This document shows positions 44,859 to 54,388 of a stretch of DNA of 64,000 bases, in pieces. The translations under genes and the position numbers were made by a program. This DNA is from JAGWAJ01 sp026707615 (GTDB lineage Bacteria; Acidobacteriota; Vicinamibacteria; Vicinamibacterales; UBA8438), in assembly GCA_965207595.1 (NCBI GenBank), contig CBDBMW010000011.1:62001-126000 (forward strand), read 5' to 3'. The notes under the pieces are model-generated. The model did not search any database. It had not been told where the DNA came from and saw only the letters and a list, made by a program, of their open reading frames with translations. How positions within the stretch are numbered: position 1 is the stretch's first letter; every line of letters starts with the position of its first letter.

Positions 44859-46508
44859 CTACTCCATCCGGAGGGTGTCCATCGGGTCCGTGCGGGCGGC
44901 CCGGCGCCCCGGCAGCCAGCAGGCGACGAGCGAGACGATGGCCAGCACGAGCGGGGCCACGAAAAAGGCCAGCCGGTCGTCCATGGCGATGCCGAACAGG
45001 AAGCTGTCGAGGAGCCGGACGGAGCCCGAGGACGCGAGGAGCCCGAGGAGAGTTCCGGCCGCCGCGAGTGTGGCTCCCTGCCGGACGACGAGGCCGACGA
45101 CATCGCCACGCTGCGCACCAAGGGCCATGCGGACTCCGATCTCCCGGCGGCGTCGCGAGACCGTGTAGCTGAGCAGGGCGTAGATGCCGAAGGCGGCCAG
45201 AAACAGCGCCAGCGCGGCGAAGAAACCGACGAAGACGGCATAGAAGCGGGGCTGCGCGACCGCGGCCGACAGTCTCGCGCCCATCGTCATCACGTCGTCG
45301 ATGCGTGCATTCGGGCTCGCCGCCGCCACCGCCTCGCGAAGAAAGGGAACCGCGGCTACCGGATCGCCAGCTGTTCGTACAGCGATCACCGATCCGAAGT
45401 ACGTTCCGCCCAGCACCCCGGCCTGGTCGATCTGGTGCAACGGCATGTAAGCCTCGGACTGCGATTCGGTGACCGCCAGACCGTCGTAGCGGACATCGGC
45501 CACGACCCCGACCACCTCCCACAGTTCCGGGCCGGCGCCGACCGGCAGCAGGCGTTGCCCGACGGCCGGCTCGCCGCCGAACAGGTCGCGGGCGAGCGTC
45601 TCGTTGACCACCAGTACCGGTGGACCCTCCGCCCTGTCGAACCGGGTGAAGGCTCGGCCGCTCTGCAGCCGCAGCCGCATCGCGCCGAAGTAGCCCGGGC
45701 TGACGAAGTTGATCCGGGCTTGCGGGAGATCTCCCGGGTCGGCCGGCATCGGGGCGCCGGCCACGCGGAACACGGTTGCGCTGCCCCCGCCGCCGGACGC
45801 CAGCGGCAGGCGCGACGAGACCCCCACCTCGTCGACGTCGGACAGCGCCGCCAGACGGGACATCTCTTCCACCAGCGATTCCCGGAAGCGTCGGCCTGCC
45901 GCCCGGCGCTCAACCATCGACTCCGGGGTCATGTTGTTGGGTCCGATCGCCACGTCGAGGTTCCGGACCTGAGCAGCGATCACGTTGGCCGGGTCGTAGC
46001 CGCGATCGACGGTGATGAGTTGCACGAAGCTGCGCAGGAGCAACCCCGCCCCCACCAACAGCACGAGGGCCAGGGCGACGTGGGCTACTGCCAGCGCCGC
46101 GCGCGCCCGGCTGGAGCGAAGCAGGCGGAAGCCGCCCGTGGGCTGTGTGCTCCCCTCGTTCAGGGTGCGCGCCAGATCGAGCTGCGACCACTGGAAGGCC
46201 GGCGCAGTGCCGAACAGCAGTCCCGCCGTGACCGACAGCCCCAAGGTGAACGCGAGCGTCACCCCGTCGATGCCCACCTCGTCGAGGCGTGCGATGTCAC
46301 CGGGAACGACGGCCGGGACCGCACGCAGCACGGCTGCTGCCGCAGCCAGCCCGAGAGCGCCGCCGCCCACGCCCAGCATCACGCTCTCGGTCAGGAGCTG
46401 ACGAACGAGCCGCCAGCGGCTCGCGCCCAGTGCGGCGCTAACCGCGAGCGCCCGCTGGCGCGTCACTCCCCGTGCCAACAGCAACCCCGCCACGTTGATG
46501 CCCGGAAG
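44859..46508 (-). pseudogene. ADOP/MacB-like permease, N-terminally truncated
   Basis: About 550 codons remain, from INVAGLLLARGVTRQRALAV to a natural TAG. The fragment has the first core's later helices, the periplasmic domain (TVFRVAGAPMPADPGDLPQA, FVSPGYFGAMRLRL) and the full second FtsX-like core (YAVFVGFFAALALFLAAFGI, RRREIGVRMALGAQRGDVVG). The N-terminal third is replaced by integrase sequence at about 46509, and integrase sequence resumes right after the stop. The remaining frame is open and could make a partial permease, but without the N-terminus function is doubtful. Confidence 0.82.
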
Positions 46509-46509
46509 T

Positions 46510-46690
46510 CATCAGGCACGCCCGCCACCCGCTGCCGCTCCCAGCAATCGCCGGAGCACTTCTCGTCGAGATTCGTCCCGTCGCCCGTCGTGAACCCGAG
46601 CGGGCTGGCGCCAGCGCCCAGCGTCCGCGCCCCGCCCAGGATTGTCCAGAGCACGCCGGCGAAGCGGCAAACATGCTCGACGACCCAGAC
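46510..46690 (-). pseudogene. P4-type integrase fragment joined to the permease
   Basis: Reading leftward, CRFAGVLWTILGGARTLGAG, then GFTTGDGTNLDEKCSGDCWE and RQRVAGVPDDFRAS match the segment just before box II of the integrases at 48.1 kb (GDGERLDEKVLRRLLERQRV). The match ends where permease codons begin. Confidence 0.7.
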
Positions 46691-46799
46691 CACCTGTTCC
46701 GCTGGTCGTGGTGTAATGGATCCAGTTCTCGGATCCTCTCCTATTGTGAGGCGCACGAGACTGAGGTTTCTTCGTCAGCGCGCCCAGGGAGGATCGAGA

Positions 46800-47603
46800 A
46801 TGCGACGATCCAGATTCGTCCCGGTCGTTCTACTGGCGGTTGCCGTGCTCCAGGTCGGCGCCCTGGGGGTGATGGTAGGCGCAATTCTCAGCGCGCATGC
46901 CCCTGCTACCGCCGCGGGGCATCCGCTGGCGAGTCGATCTCTGCCGCGAGTTGAGGTTGCTGCGCCGTCGAGAGGCGCTGAGATTGTCGAGATTCCGGTA
47001 CCAGGAAGGCTGTCACCAATCCGCGTTCGGGTGGCCTATCCCGAGCGGTTGCCTGCGCCAACCGTGATGATCGTTCCCGTAGCTCCCGTAAAGCGCTCGG
47101 CCAGCCCCTCGCCGCGCGCCTCAAGAGCAGATCTTGTCCGTCTGTCGGATTGGGTGCGCAGCATAGCCGGCGCCGTTGCGGCAAAGAGATTCATCGCTGT
47201 CGCCCCGGCCTTCCCGGCTGCCGCGACGCCTGGCGAGGTCGGCCCGTACGAGCGATCGAAGTGTTTCAACGTCATCCGAGCCTGGGCGCGCGACGAGGCG
47301 GCCGCCAATGGGCAGCTCCGTGCGGTCGGGTTCAGTTGGGGCGGGTCCGCCGGCATCGCGTACCCGGTCGATCAGCCGGAGTTGAGTGCGCTAGTCGTCT
47401 TCCACGGCAACGCTCCCGCGGTGAATCCCGACTACCGGCGGCTCACCGCGACAGTGCTCGGCCTGTTCGGCGGCCTTCCGACGACGCCGGCGGAGCCGTG
47501 GTCTGCCACGACTTCCACCGGCGAGCTTCTCGAGGTTATCGTCCACCGCGACGCCACCGTCATTCTGCGGGCCGGCATGGCGCGGGTTGGGCGGGCCGGC
47601 TGA
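46800..47603 (+). CDS. secreted dienelactone-hydrolase-like protein, 3' end abnormal
   Basis: A 267-residue frame from ATG 46800 (GGAGGATCGAGA upstream). A signal-anchor (FVPVVLLAVAVLQVGALGVM) precedes an alpha/beta hydrolase of the dienelactone-hydrolase type, with RLSPIRVRVAYPE and the nucleophile-elbow region RAVGFSWGGSAGIAYPV, where Ser holds the usual Cys/Ser place. After VLGLFGGLP the family pattern (Asp and His of the triad, ending ...GAGHAF) is lost and the sequence turns shadow-like, so the last ~50 codons probably follow a frameshift. Activity is doubtful. Further upstream extension of the frame is a shadow of the permease. Confidence 0.6.
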   Translation: MRRSRFVPVVLLAVAVLQVGALGVMVGAILSAHAPATAAGHPLASRSLPRVEVAAPSRGAEIVEIPVPGRLSPIRVRVAYPERLPAPTVMIVPVAPVKRSASPSPRASRADLVRLSDWVRSIAGAVAAKRFIAVAPAFPAAATPGEVGPYERSKCFNVIRAWARDEAAANGQLRAVGFSWGGSAGIAYPVDQPELSALVVFHGNAPAVNPDYRRLTATVLGLFGGLPTTPAEPWSATTSTGELLEVIVHRDATVILRAGMARVGRAG

Positions 47604-47882
47604 CAACGGGGCCGCGGATGCGCTCGCCCCTCTGCAGCGCGGGCTCCCGCGACCCCTTCCGAGAAGGGATTCCGCCCCGCCGTGGCGGCGCTGCGATGCC
47701 GGACGCAACGATGCGCGGGCGCGCCGTCGACCCGTCGAATGTCGGTCTCGTTCACGGGACAGACGCCAGGACAGACGCCTGCGTCCTCGGTGTGGTCGAC
47801 CGGAGGAGGCAGGGACGGACGGGCTGAGGCGTGGTCAGGAGGCTTGTGGCTGCGGCGAGTTCATGTCCCGCCGGTGCCGCAA

Positions 47883-48526
47883 TCACGGAATGCTCAGGGG
47901 TGCGTGGCGGCCGACGTACTGCGCCCAATCGTCCATCAGCCGCCGACCCCCCAACAGGTCCGACCGCGCGTACGCCGCCTCGACCTTGTTTGCGGACCAC
48001 GTGGGCAACGCCGCCTCGATGACCTCCCGCCGGTGCTCCGTCTGCTCGGCCGCCCAGTCCCGGAAGGAGGAGCGGAAGCTATGAGGAACGGCCGGGACCC
48101 TCTGACGCTCCAGCAGCCGCCGAAGCACCTTCTCGTCGAGCCGTTCACCGTCGCCGGCCGGGAGCACCAGCGGGCCGGGGTGGTCGCTGAGCGTCCGCGC
48201 CGTGTCGAGGATGTTCAGAGCACACCGGCAGAGCGGAACCCGGTGCGCGCGGTTCGCCTTGATCCTCCCCGCCGGAACGGTCCACGCGTGGGCCTCCGTG
48301 TCCATCTCGTCCCATCGTGCCCCACGACCCCGCCCCAACGCGCCGCCGTGAGCACGAGGAACTCGAACGCCAGCCTGACGAACTCGGCCGCGTTCGACGC
48401 CTGCACCGTCGAGATCGCCGCCGCCACGTCCCGATGCGGCAGCGCCCGCATGTGCCCCACGACCTCGTTCTGCTTGCCGAACACCGGCCCGAGCCGGTCG
48501 CACGGGTTGTCGGCTCTCAGGTTCAT
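47883..48526 (-). pseudogene. P4-type integrase remnant
   Basis: MNLRADNPCDRLGPVFGKQN, HMRALPHRDVAAAISTVQAS, FEFLVLTAARWGGVVG (first Arg region), then in a second frame WDEMDTEAHAWTVPAGRIKA, VPAVPHSFRSSFRDWAAEQT (HxxR), and after another shift NKVEAAYARSDLLGGRRLMD. At least two indels. The N-terminal ~190 residues are missing. Confidence 0.85.
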
Positions 48527-48529
48527 CGC

Positions 48530-48740
48530 GATCGCCCACTTTGGCGGATTCTCTCAACGGTCTTGCTGCGGCACGACAAGGCGTCGGCGATCCGCTGGTC
48601 GGTCCACCCCGGTCCGTCCGCATCGGCCTTCAAGAGGTCTCGCTGGCGAGGCGCGGGAGCTGACACTGTCGAACCGCAAGCTCGCACGCTCTGGCGGCGA
48701 GCCCTGGCCGAGATGACCGCGCTGATGCGCTGCCCGTGGT
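48530..48740 (-). pseudogene. IS630-like transposase N-terminal fragment
   Basis: Minus-strand pieces ISARARRQSVRACGSTVSAP and LLKADADGPGWTDQRIADAL followed by KTVERIRQ match the N-terminal helix-turn-helix region of one group of IS630 transposases. It is unlike the intact IS630 at 11.2 kb. No catalytic domain follows; an integrase remnant does. Confidence 0.6.
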
Positions 48741-48869
48741 ACGATGACTCACGCACCTTCGAGGGTCGGCCAGCCGATCCTGGCCGGTCGGCGGCACGAT
48801 ATTGAGGAGACTCTCGGGCTTCTCGACCAGTGCTCCCATTGCGGCGACACATCCTGGAAGGACTACGCC

Positions 48870-50495
48870 ATGGAGAGGTACCGATTCGAGGGTACGACCG
48901 GGTGGCCCGCGCTCGTCGCGATCGGCCTGCTCACGACGTTGACGCTCGCCGCGCCAGCTACGACGACAGCGCAGGCGCCTGCCGCCGAACGGGTCGTGGC
49001 CGCGCTGTTCGACTTCGTCGAGACCGACCCGGCAGAACGCCCGTACACGAAGGACGACATCGAGGATCTGCTGGTCCGAAACGACGACTCGCTGCGCGAG
49101 TTCATCTGGCAAACCTCGCGCCAGCAGGTACGCCTGAACATCGAAGTGCTCGACTGGATCACAATCAACAAGCGACGCACAGACTACCCGCCGACCGATG
49201 CGGGGGGACTTCAAGTGGTGGGAGACGCCATCGACGAACTGTCGTACTTCGTCGATCTGGGGTCCTACGACAAGGTCCTGCTCTTTGTTCGGCCGGGGGA
49301 ACCTGGCAACCCGGGATGCGTCGCTAGCCTCGGGCCTGAGCCCGATACTTGGGACACGCCGAACGGCACCTTCACCTTCGGCTGGGCGGCACTCGGCGGC
49401 CGCCCCGATGGGTACGTCGGCGGGCGCCCCGTCGGGAAGGGTTGCGCGTGGAATGGAAGGATCGCGCACGAGTACGGACACACGTTGGGGTTTCTGCATT
49501 CGATGGCCGTCAGCGCCGGGATCTCCCTGGACACCGACATGAGCCGCTGCGATGCGCGAAAGGAGAATCCCGTCCCGGCGAGCCTGCTCGATCCGACCTA
49601 CCGGGAATCCGTCTATCCGGACACCTGCACCGACACGTGGGTCACCCACGGCGCCGACTGGGACATGCTCGGCGGGGACGACGGTTATGAGCTTTACACG
49701 AAGCACTTCCCAGTGCACTTCCACGCGATGTGGCAGGCGCGGGCCGGGTGGCTCCGCGACGACCAGGTGATCGAGGCGACCGGTTCCGGCACCTACACGG
49801 TGACGACGCTCGAGCAGCTCGATGGGGGAGTGAAGGCGATACGGGTGCCGTTGGGCAGCGACGACAGGCACGGCCCCGTGAGCTACTGGCTCCAGACGCG
49901 GGAGTTCAGCCCGTGGACGACTCTGGCTTGGATTCCCTACAGCGCTGGGCCGTGTCAAGTGGACGTGCGGGCTACGGGGACGCAAGTGTTCAGTGATTGG
50001 GGTGGCTACAGCGCGGGAAACTCATACTTCTTCATGGTGACGAACACAGATGACGAGAGCGAATCGATCATCCGCAAGGGCAGCCTGTTCCGCGACCCGT
50101 TCCGTGGAGTGTCGATGGAGATGCTCGGCTGCCGGGTGAGCGTCGACGAAACCTCCGCGGAGGTCGATATCGCCATCACTCGCACGGACCTGGAGTTGGT
50201 CCCTCCCATCGTGGCGCATTTCAGCCCGCAAGAACCCACAAGCGTCATCACCGTGTCGAACAACAGCAGCGCAGCCGTCGGCGTCCGCGCAGTATCGATC
50301 CGCGGCCGCCACGCGGACGAATTCGCAATCGACGAGGATGCGTGCGCATACCGCCACCTCGAAGCTGGCGCGTCGTGCAGTGTCATGGTGTCGTATCTTC
50401 CGGGGCGGACAGGGGACAGGCAGGGTGTGCTGATGATCGACAATGACGACGCAGTCGCGCCCAACCTAGCAGTCGCGTTGAGGGCAATACGCTAG
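48870..50495 (+). CDS. secreted zinc metalloprotease (M6/M11-like) with Ig-like tail
   Basis: A 541-residue secreted protein from ATG 48870; the frame is open to 48744 but the signal peptide starts at this ATG. After a signal peptide (LVAIGLLTTLTLAAPATTTA), the protease domain carries HEYGHTLGFLHS (zinc His 200 and 204, with a third His or Asp after), followed by HGADWDMLGGDDGYELYTK, where a D-x-M(L)GG turn resembles the Met-turn of M6/gametolysin-like enzymes. The C-terminal ~110 residues form a beta-sandwich with a choice-of-anchor/Hydin-like pattern (VITVSNNSSAAVGVRAVSIR and CSVMVSYLPGRTGDRQGVL). Intact. Likely an extracellular protease. Confidence 0.8.
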   Translation: MERYRFEGTTGWPALVAIGLLTTLTLAAPATTTAQAPAAERVVAALFDFVETDPAERPYTKDDIEDLLVRNDDSLREFIWQTSRQQVRLNIEVLDWITINKRRTDYPPTDAGGLQVVGDAIDELSYFVDLGSYDKVLLFVRPGEPGNPGCVASLGPEPDTWDTPNGTFTFGWAALGGRPDGYVGGRPVGKGCAWNGRIAHEYGHTLGFLHSMAVSAGISLDTDMSRCDARKENPVPASLLDPTYRESVYPDTCTDTWVTHGADWDMLGGDDGYELYTKHFPVHFHAMWQARAGWLRDDQVIEATGSGTYTVTTLEQLDGGVKAIRVPLGSDDRHGPVSYWLQTREFSPWTTLAWIPYSAGPCQVDVRATGTQVFSDWGGYSAGNSYFFMVTNTDDESESIIRKGSLFRDPFRGVSMEMLGCRVSVDETSAEVDIAITRTDLELVPPIVAHFSPQEPTSVITVSNNSSAAVGVRAVSIRGRHADEFAIDEDACAYRHLEAGASCSVMVSYLPGRTGDRQGVLMIDNDDAVAPNLAVALRAIR

Positions 50496-50585
50496 CGCCG
50501 CTAGCGAGAGACCGTCGCGCCGCAAGATCGCGCCGGGACGGCGAAGCTGGCCGAAGGCGGGACATTATCGTAACCGTTCGGGCGG

Positions 50586-51050
50586 GGTGCGCCGTGAAGG
50601 GCGCCGTTCCTCAGCGGGTGCGAATCCTGCCCGGCAACTGCCGCTCCCAGCCGGTAGCAGTCGGAGCGGACGATGGAGGTAAACGACATCGGCTGAAGCA
50701 CTTCGACGACAAAGGGCCGCCCTGGGCGGTTCAGCGACCACGCGGGCCGTAACGCGAGTGAACGCCGAGCAAGCCCCGAAGGCTGCCAGCTGCCGGGAAG
50801 CGAGCGACACGAGCACCGACCGCCTCCGCCGGGGTAGTGGCAACGGCACGCGACGCAACACGGGAAACCCTGCTGGTGGTGTGGCACGCGCCAACCGACA
50901 GCCCGAGAGGGTCAGGCCGGGCCGGTCAGGGTGGCGGAGAGGCCCGTAGTACCGGGGAAGCCGGGTAACGCCGGTGGAAGGAAGGGGCCTCGGTTGGAGA
51001 GCAGCACGTGACGGAGGAAGGGACGTGGGGACTGGCGCAAGCCTAACTAC
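50586..51050 (+). mobile_element. group II intron 5' part (ribozyme domains I-III)
   Basis: Starts GTGCGCCGTGAAGGGCG, a group II intron-like 5' end, and continues as ~450 bases of noncoding, structured-looking sequence with blocks common in bacterial group II introns, such as GGTAACGCCGGTGGAAGGA and AAGGGGCCTCGGTTGGAG before the expected reverse-transcriptase start. The reverse transcriptase itself is missing; unrelated DNA begins near 51050. Confidence 0.6.
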
Positions 51051-51439
51051 TAGCTTGCGGCGTCGGAGGCGGAAGCTGCCGAAAGCCGCGGAGTTCGACC
51101 CAAGGCGGTTCGAAGGGGGCGCGCAACGCCCCGTCGCCAGCCCCCAATGTCGGACATTGGGTAAGCTGGTGAGCCAGCTCTGTTCAATTCCTCTGATCGT
51201 CGTGCGCCGGCTCTCTCTTACCGCCCGGATCCTCGTCGCCGCTCTCCGGGGACCCTATCGTGTTCTTCGTCCCGCTCGATGTCGTTCCCGCTCGATACCC
51301 CGAGCCCCTATGTCCGTCCGGGTGCTTCGTCCCTGTTCCCTGCCTGACCTGTCAGGGCGTCGGTCTGGTTGATCCGGAGAGGCAGGATCGGATCGCATTC
51401 AGCGGGGGCCAGGGTGCTGCAGTTCCGGCGACTCCGTGG
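51051..51439. other. about 390 bp noncoding, with a palindromic repeat
   Basis: No credible gene. It contains the inverted copy of the dispersed palindromic repeat at 51137-51180 and, at 51230-51330, a stretch with repeated CCCGCTCGAT-like and GTCCCGCTCGATGTCGTTCC sequence. Confidence 0.45.
51137..51180 (-). repeat. dispersed palindromic repeat, copy 3 (inverted)
   Basis: Core CCCAATGT-CGG-ACATTGGG at 51143-51161. On the minus strand it is preceded by CTCACCAGCTTA and followed by GGCTGGCGACGG, matching the flanks of the other copies less well than its core. Confidence 0.7.
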
Positions 51440-51700
51440 CCCCGCTGGTTCAGCGGCGAAAGGTCGGTTCCCTCGACGCACTTGCCCCAATCGTTCATGA
51501 GCCTCCGCCGCCGCTCGAACAGGCCCGACCTCGCGTAGGCCGCCTCCACCTCTTGCCGACGACGTGAGCCAACGCGGCCTCGATGACCTCGGGCCGGTGC
51601 TCCGTCTCCTCCGCCGCCCAGTCCCGGAAGCGGGACCGGAACCCATGCGGAACGGCCGGGACCTTCTGACGCTCCAGCAGCCGCCGGAGCGGCATTCGTC
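51440..51700 (-). pseudogene. P4-type integrase C-terminal remnant
   Basis: MPLRRLLERQKVPAVPHGFR, SRFRDWAAEETEHRPEVIEA and ALAHVVGK, then after a shift EVEAAYARSGLFERRRRLMN and DWGKCVEG. Only the last ~85 residues of the integrase remain, with one frameshift at the VVGK/EVEA junction. Confidence 0.85.
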
Positions 51701-51788
51701 CGACAATGCCGGATCCCCGACCCCGCCAGACGCCAACCGCACCACCCGGCAGCGCAACCGGACCAATCCGTCGACGCGCCTGCTGGCC

Positions 51789-52256
51789 CTACCGAGGCGA
51801 CCATCCCTCCGGCCACCGCTCTTCCGGCCAGCCGTGCAGCTCGAGCAGTATCCTGCTCGTCACGGAGTCGGACCCATCGAATCCTCCCGTGTCGAACTCG
51901 AAGTCCCCTAGGTCGATCCGCTCGGTGGCGGGCCGGACGCTGCTGTCATCAGAGACTACGACGACCCTCCCAATGGTCAGGTCCGCCTCGACGATACCCC
52001 TCAGCACACTGCCGTCCGGGGCCGTGACCTCGATCGGCGCCGCCACGAGGGAGGCAACGGTCGAGACGCCGCCCGTGTAGCGCGGCCCGACACTCGGAAC
52101 CACTACCGGCGGCACCCACAGCTCCTGCTGCTGTTCCACCTCGCGCGGCCGTTCGTCGACATCGCCGACCTGACTCGTCAGCGGTCCGTGACTCGCCCAC
52201 GTCAGCCCGCCGATCGCGATCCCGAGCACCAGCAGCGGCATCTTCGGGTTGGTCAT
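51789..52256 (-). CDS. membrane-anchored hypothetical protein
   Basis: A 155-residue protein from ATG 52256 (TTG at 52262 is possible). The N-terminal hydrophobic segment MPLLVLGIAIGGLTW is an anchor or signal. The remainder is beta-rich (YTGGVSTVASLVAAPIEVTA, VLRGIVEADLTIGRVVVVSD) with acidic turns. No family recognised. It follows an integrase fragment and may be a mobile-element passenger. Confidence 0.6.
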   Translation of the reverse strand: MTNPKMPLLVLGIAIGGLTWASHGPLTSQVGDVDERPREVEQQQELWVPPVVVPSVGPRYTGGVSTVASLVAAPIEVTAPDGSVLRGIVEADLTIGRVVVVSDDSSVRPATERIDLGDFEFDTGGFDGSDSVTSRILLELHGWPEERWPEGWSPR

Positions 52257-52672
52257 CAGCAATCGTTCTCCTCATGCTCGTCAACCACGATAATCTGGAA
52301 CGGGTTCCTGCGATTCCCCAGCGGTGCTCGTAGTTGAACCGCGTCGGCCGTGAACCAGATCACGGACCGACATGGGGCGCAGTCCGAGGAGAGATCAGAC
52401 CGCCGAATCGAGACTGTCGGACGCACGTGCAGAGAACACGAGGAGCCGGCTTCATGGGACCTGGTAGGTCGCATGAGCCAGCCGACCTAATGTGCGTACA
52501 TTGGGGCTGGCGGGGGATGCTGCGCTCCCCTCGACCCCTTGCCCACGGCCGCGCCTCCGGGCTGCGCTGACGCGCCGTCGCTCGGCTCGTCGTTGACCGC
52601 CAGTGACGGGCCGTCGTCCGCTCACGGGCGACGATGCTCGCCCGCGCGTGCTTCGGCTTCGGCCGCGGCGGC
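52257..52672. other. about 415 bp noncoding, with a palindromic repeat
   Basis: No frame looks like a gene on either strand. The palindromic repeat copy 2 lies at 52475-52514. Confidence 0.5.
52475..52514 (+). repeat. dispersed palindromic repeat, copy 2
   Basis: GAGCCAGCCGACCTAATGT then GCGT then ACATTGGGGCTGGC forms a nested palindrome: outer arms GCCAGCC and GGCTGGC, inner arms AATGT and ACATT. Copy 1 at 34.06 kb shares GCCAGCCGACC and TAATGT/CAATGT with one or two changes. Confidence 0.7.
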
Positions 52673-53140
52673 TCAGCACGTGACGCGCCCCGCCCGATGC
52701 GTCCACGCGGCGAAGACATCGAGCGCTCCATCGCACGGCACCCGCGTCATCGGCAGCGCCCGCGCCTCGACCGGCTTCGCCAGCTCCTCGTAGACGAACT
52801 CGTCGAGGAATTCGATGCCGGCCGCGTCGCGCCGGTTGACCGAGTAGTAGATGCGGCCGATGCGTGCCCAGTAGATCGCGCCCAGACACATCGGGCACGG
52901 CTCGCAACTGGCGTAGATCTCGCAGCCCGACAGGTCGTACGCCGCCAGCTTCCGGCAGGCGTTCCGGATCGCCACGACCTCGGCATGGGCCGTCGGGTCC
53001 TTCAACCGCAGCACCTCGTTCCAGCCTTCCCCGACGACCGCGCCGTCGTGGACGACCACGGCCCCGAACGGCCCGCCGTGGCCCAACTCCATACCGCGGC
53101 TGGAGAGCGCCACGGCCCGCTTCATGTACGCTTCGTTCAT
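52673..53140 (-). CDS. guaD: guanine deaminase-like nucleoside deaminase
   Basis: A 155-residue zinc deaminase of the cytidine/deoxycytidylate deaminase fold. The active site reads TAHAEVVAIRNAC (His, catalytic Glu) and SCEPCPMCLGAIYWARIGRI (two Cys zinc ligands). The stretch FLDEFVYEEL near the C-terminus is typical of bacterial GuaD, which converts guanine to xanthine. Start ATG 53140 (the frame continues six codons upstream). The last ~15 residues look altered. It stands alone. tRNA-adenosine deaminase (TadA) is the alternative, less likely given the C-terminus. Confidence 0.78.
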   Translation of the reverse strand: MNEAYMKRAVALSSRGMELGHGGPFGAVVVHDGAVVGEGWNEVLRLKDPTAHAEVVAIRNACRKLAAYDLSGCEIYASCEPCPMCLGAIYWARIGRIYYSVNRRDAAGIEFLDEFVYEELAKPVEARALPMTRVPCDGALDVFAAWTHRAGRVTC

Positions 53141-53186
53141 CGTTCCGCCCGGCGTCAAGGGGCTGCGCCTCGCTCCGACGGACGCC

Positions 53187-53939
53187 CTATCCCCAGCATT
53201 CGCTCAGACCGCGACCGCTGCCGATGGATGGAATCTCCGGTGCCGGTACGTCGGTGACCAGCGCTGTGCCCTTGTCGTGGAAGTCCAGGCCCGGTGTGTT
53301 GGTCGGCCTCCTGCCCGTCTCGAAGAACTCGACCACCGCCTCGACGCTGAGGGTTGCCATTCTGAGCGGGTACTGCATGACCGTGGCGCCGAACTCGCCG
53401 GCCGCGACGCTGCTCACCCCCGAACAATTGCCGTCGATCGTGACGATGAGCACGTTGTCGGCCACGCCCAGCGCCCGGAGCGCCGCGTACGCGCCCGCCG
53501 CCGCCGGTTCGTTGATCGCGTACACCAAGTTGATCGATGGATGCTCCCGCATCAGACGCTCCATCGCGCTTCGCCCGCCGGCCTCCGTGCCCATCGTCGC
53601 GCCGCTGCCGACGATGCGCGGGTCGTCTTCGTCGTACATCCGCCGAGGGTTCCCGATGTCGATGCCAAAGCCCTCAAGGAATCCCTGGTTGCGTAGTACG
53701 TCCACGGTGACCTGCACCGAGGACAGGTCCAACGTCACGATCCGGGCCTCCGTCGCGGCAGCGCCCATCCGCGCCCGCGACCACATGCCGACCAGCTCGC
53801 CCGCCCGGAAGTTGTCGGTGGCGAAGGTGGCGTCCACCTCGTTCGGCGGGTCGAAGGGCGTGTCGAGCGCGATGACCAGCACGCCGGCCTGCCGCGCCCG
53901 TCCGACCGAACCGTCAAGGGCCGCCGGGTCCGAAGGCAC
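53187..53939 (-). pseudogene. sugar-ABC periplasmic binding protein, 5' part lost
   Basis: About 250 codons of a type-1 periplasmic binding protein (Peripla_BP_4): VPSDPAALDGSVGRARQAGV, LVIALDTPFDPP, VLRNQGFLEGFGIDIG, AINEPAAAGAYAALRALGVA, VTIDGNCSGVSSVAAGEFGA, QYPLRMATLSVEAVVEFFET. The signal peptide and the first ~90 residues are missing. Just upstream the codons ADPELVI end in a stop one base out of frame, so a frameshift and a truncation both affect it. No transporter genes adjoin. Confidence 0.75.
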
Positions 53940-53987
53940 CGTCAGATCACCAGCTCCGGGTCCGCGCGGTTGGACGGGGGGATCCCA

Positions 53988-54275
53988 TCAGCGACCGGGG
54001 CCGGCCCCTCGCGCGGTGTCGTCCGCGAGCGGGCCGGCGCTCGAACGCCGCGACCGAACCACCGGGTCGAGCACGTCCAACGCGTCCGCCAGCGCCGCCG
54101 CGACCCGTACCTCGACCGACTCCCCGCCGCGTGCCGACTGGAACGCCGGCAGCGCTTCGACGTGATCGAGCGCCGCCCGGACCCGGGCCTGCAGCACTTC
54201 CAGATCGTTGCCCTCGACGGCCGCGCCGCAGTGCTCGCATCGTCTCACCGCATCGCCGTCGGCCATCGGTCTCAT
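53988..54275 (-). CDS. small CEHCG zinc-ribbon-like protein
   Basis: A 95-residue frame (ATG 54275 or 54266). RRCEHCGAAVEGND near the N-terminus has one CxxC pair; the rest is a helical domain (LEVLQARVRAALDHVEAL, VEVRVAAALADALDVLDPVV) and a Ser/Gly-rich tail. A related protein is encoded on the opposite strand at 54.9 kb (CEHCG, then VGPVV). Last gene of a possible three-gene unit with the RHH gene and the broken gene upstream. Confidence 0.55.
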   Translation of the reverse strand: MRPMADGDAVRRCEHCGAAVEGNDLEVLQARVRAALDHVEALPAFQSARGGESVEVRVAAALADALDVLDPVVRSRRSSAGPLADDTARGAGPGR

Positions 54276-54388
54276 GCGCCACCGCTGCCCGTTCCCGGCC
54301 GGGGTCCCAAGCCGGTCACCCACTCCCCGAGTCTTGACGGGTCGTCGCCGGTCAACCGGCAGCGCGTGCCCCTCGCGACCGGTCGGGG

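Noticed and set aside
45435..46799. Upstream part of a 722-codon + frame ending at 47603
   Set aside because: It is antisense to the permease. The real gene begins at ATG 46800, where a ribosome site and signal anchor appear.
50974..51372. Frame starting MEGRGLGWRAARDGG as a possible group II reverse transcriptase
   Set aside because: Only the first ~20 residues could belong to an intron ORF leader. No reverse-transcriptase motif follows and the sequence changes character at about 51050.
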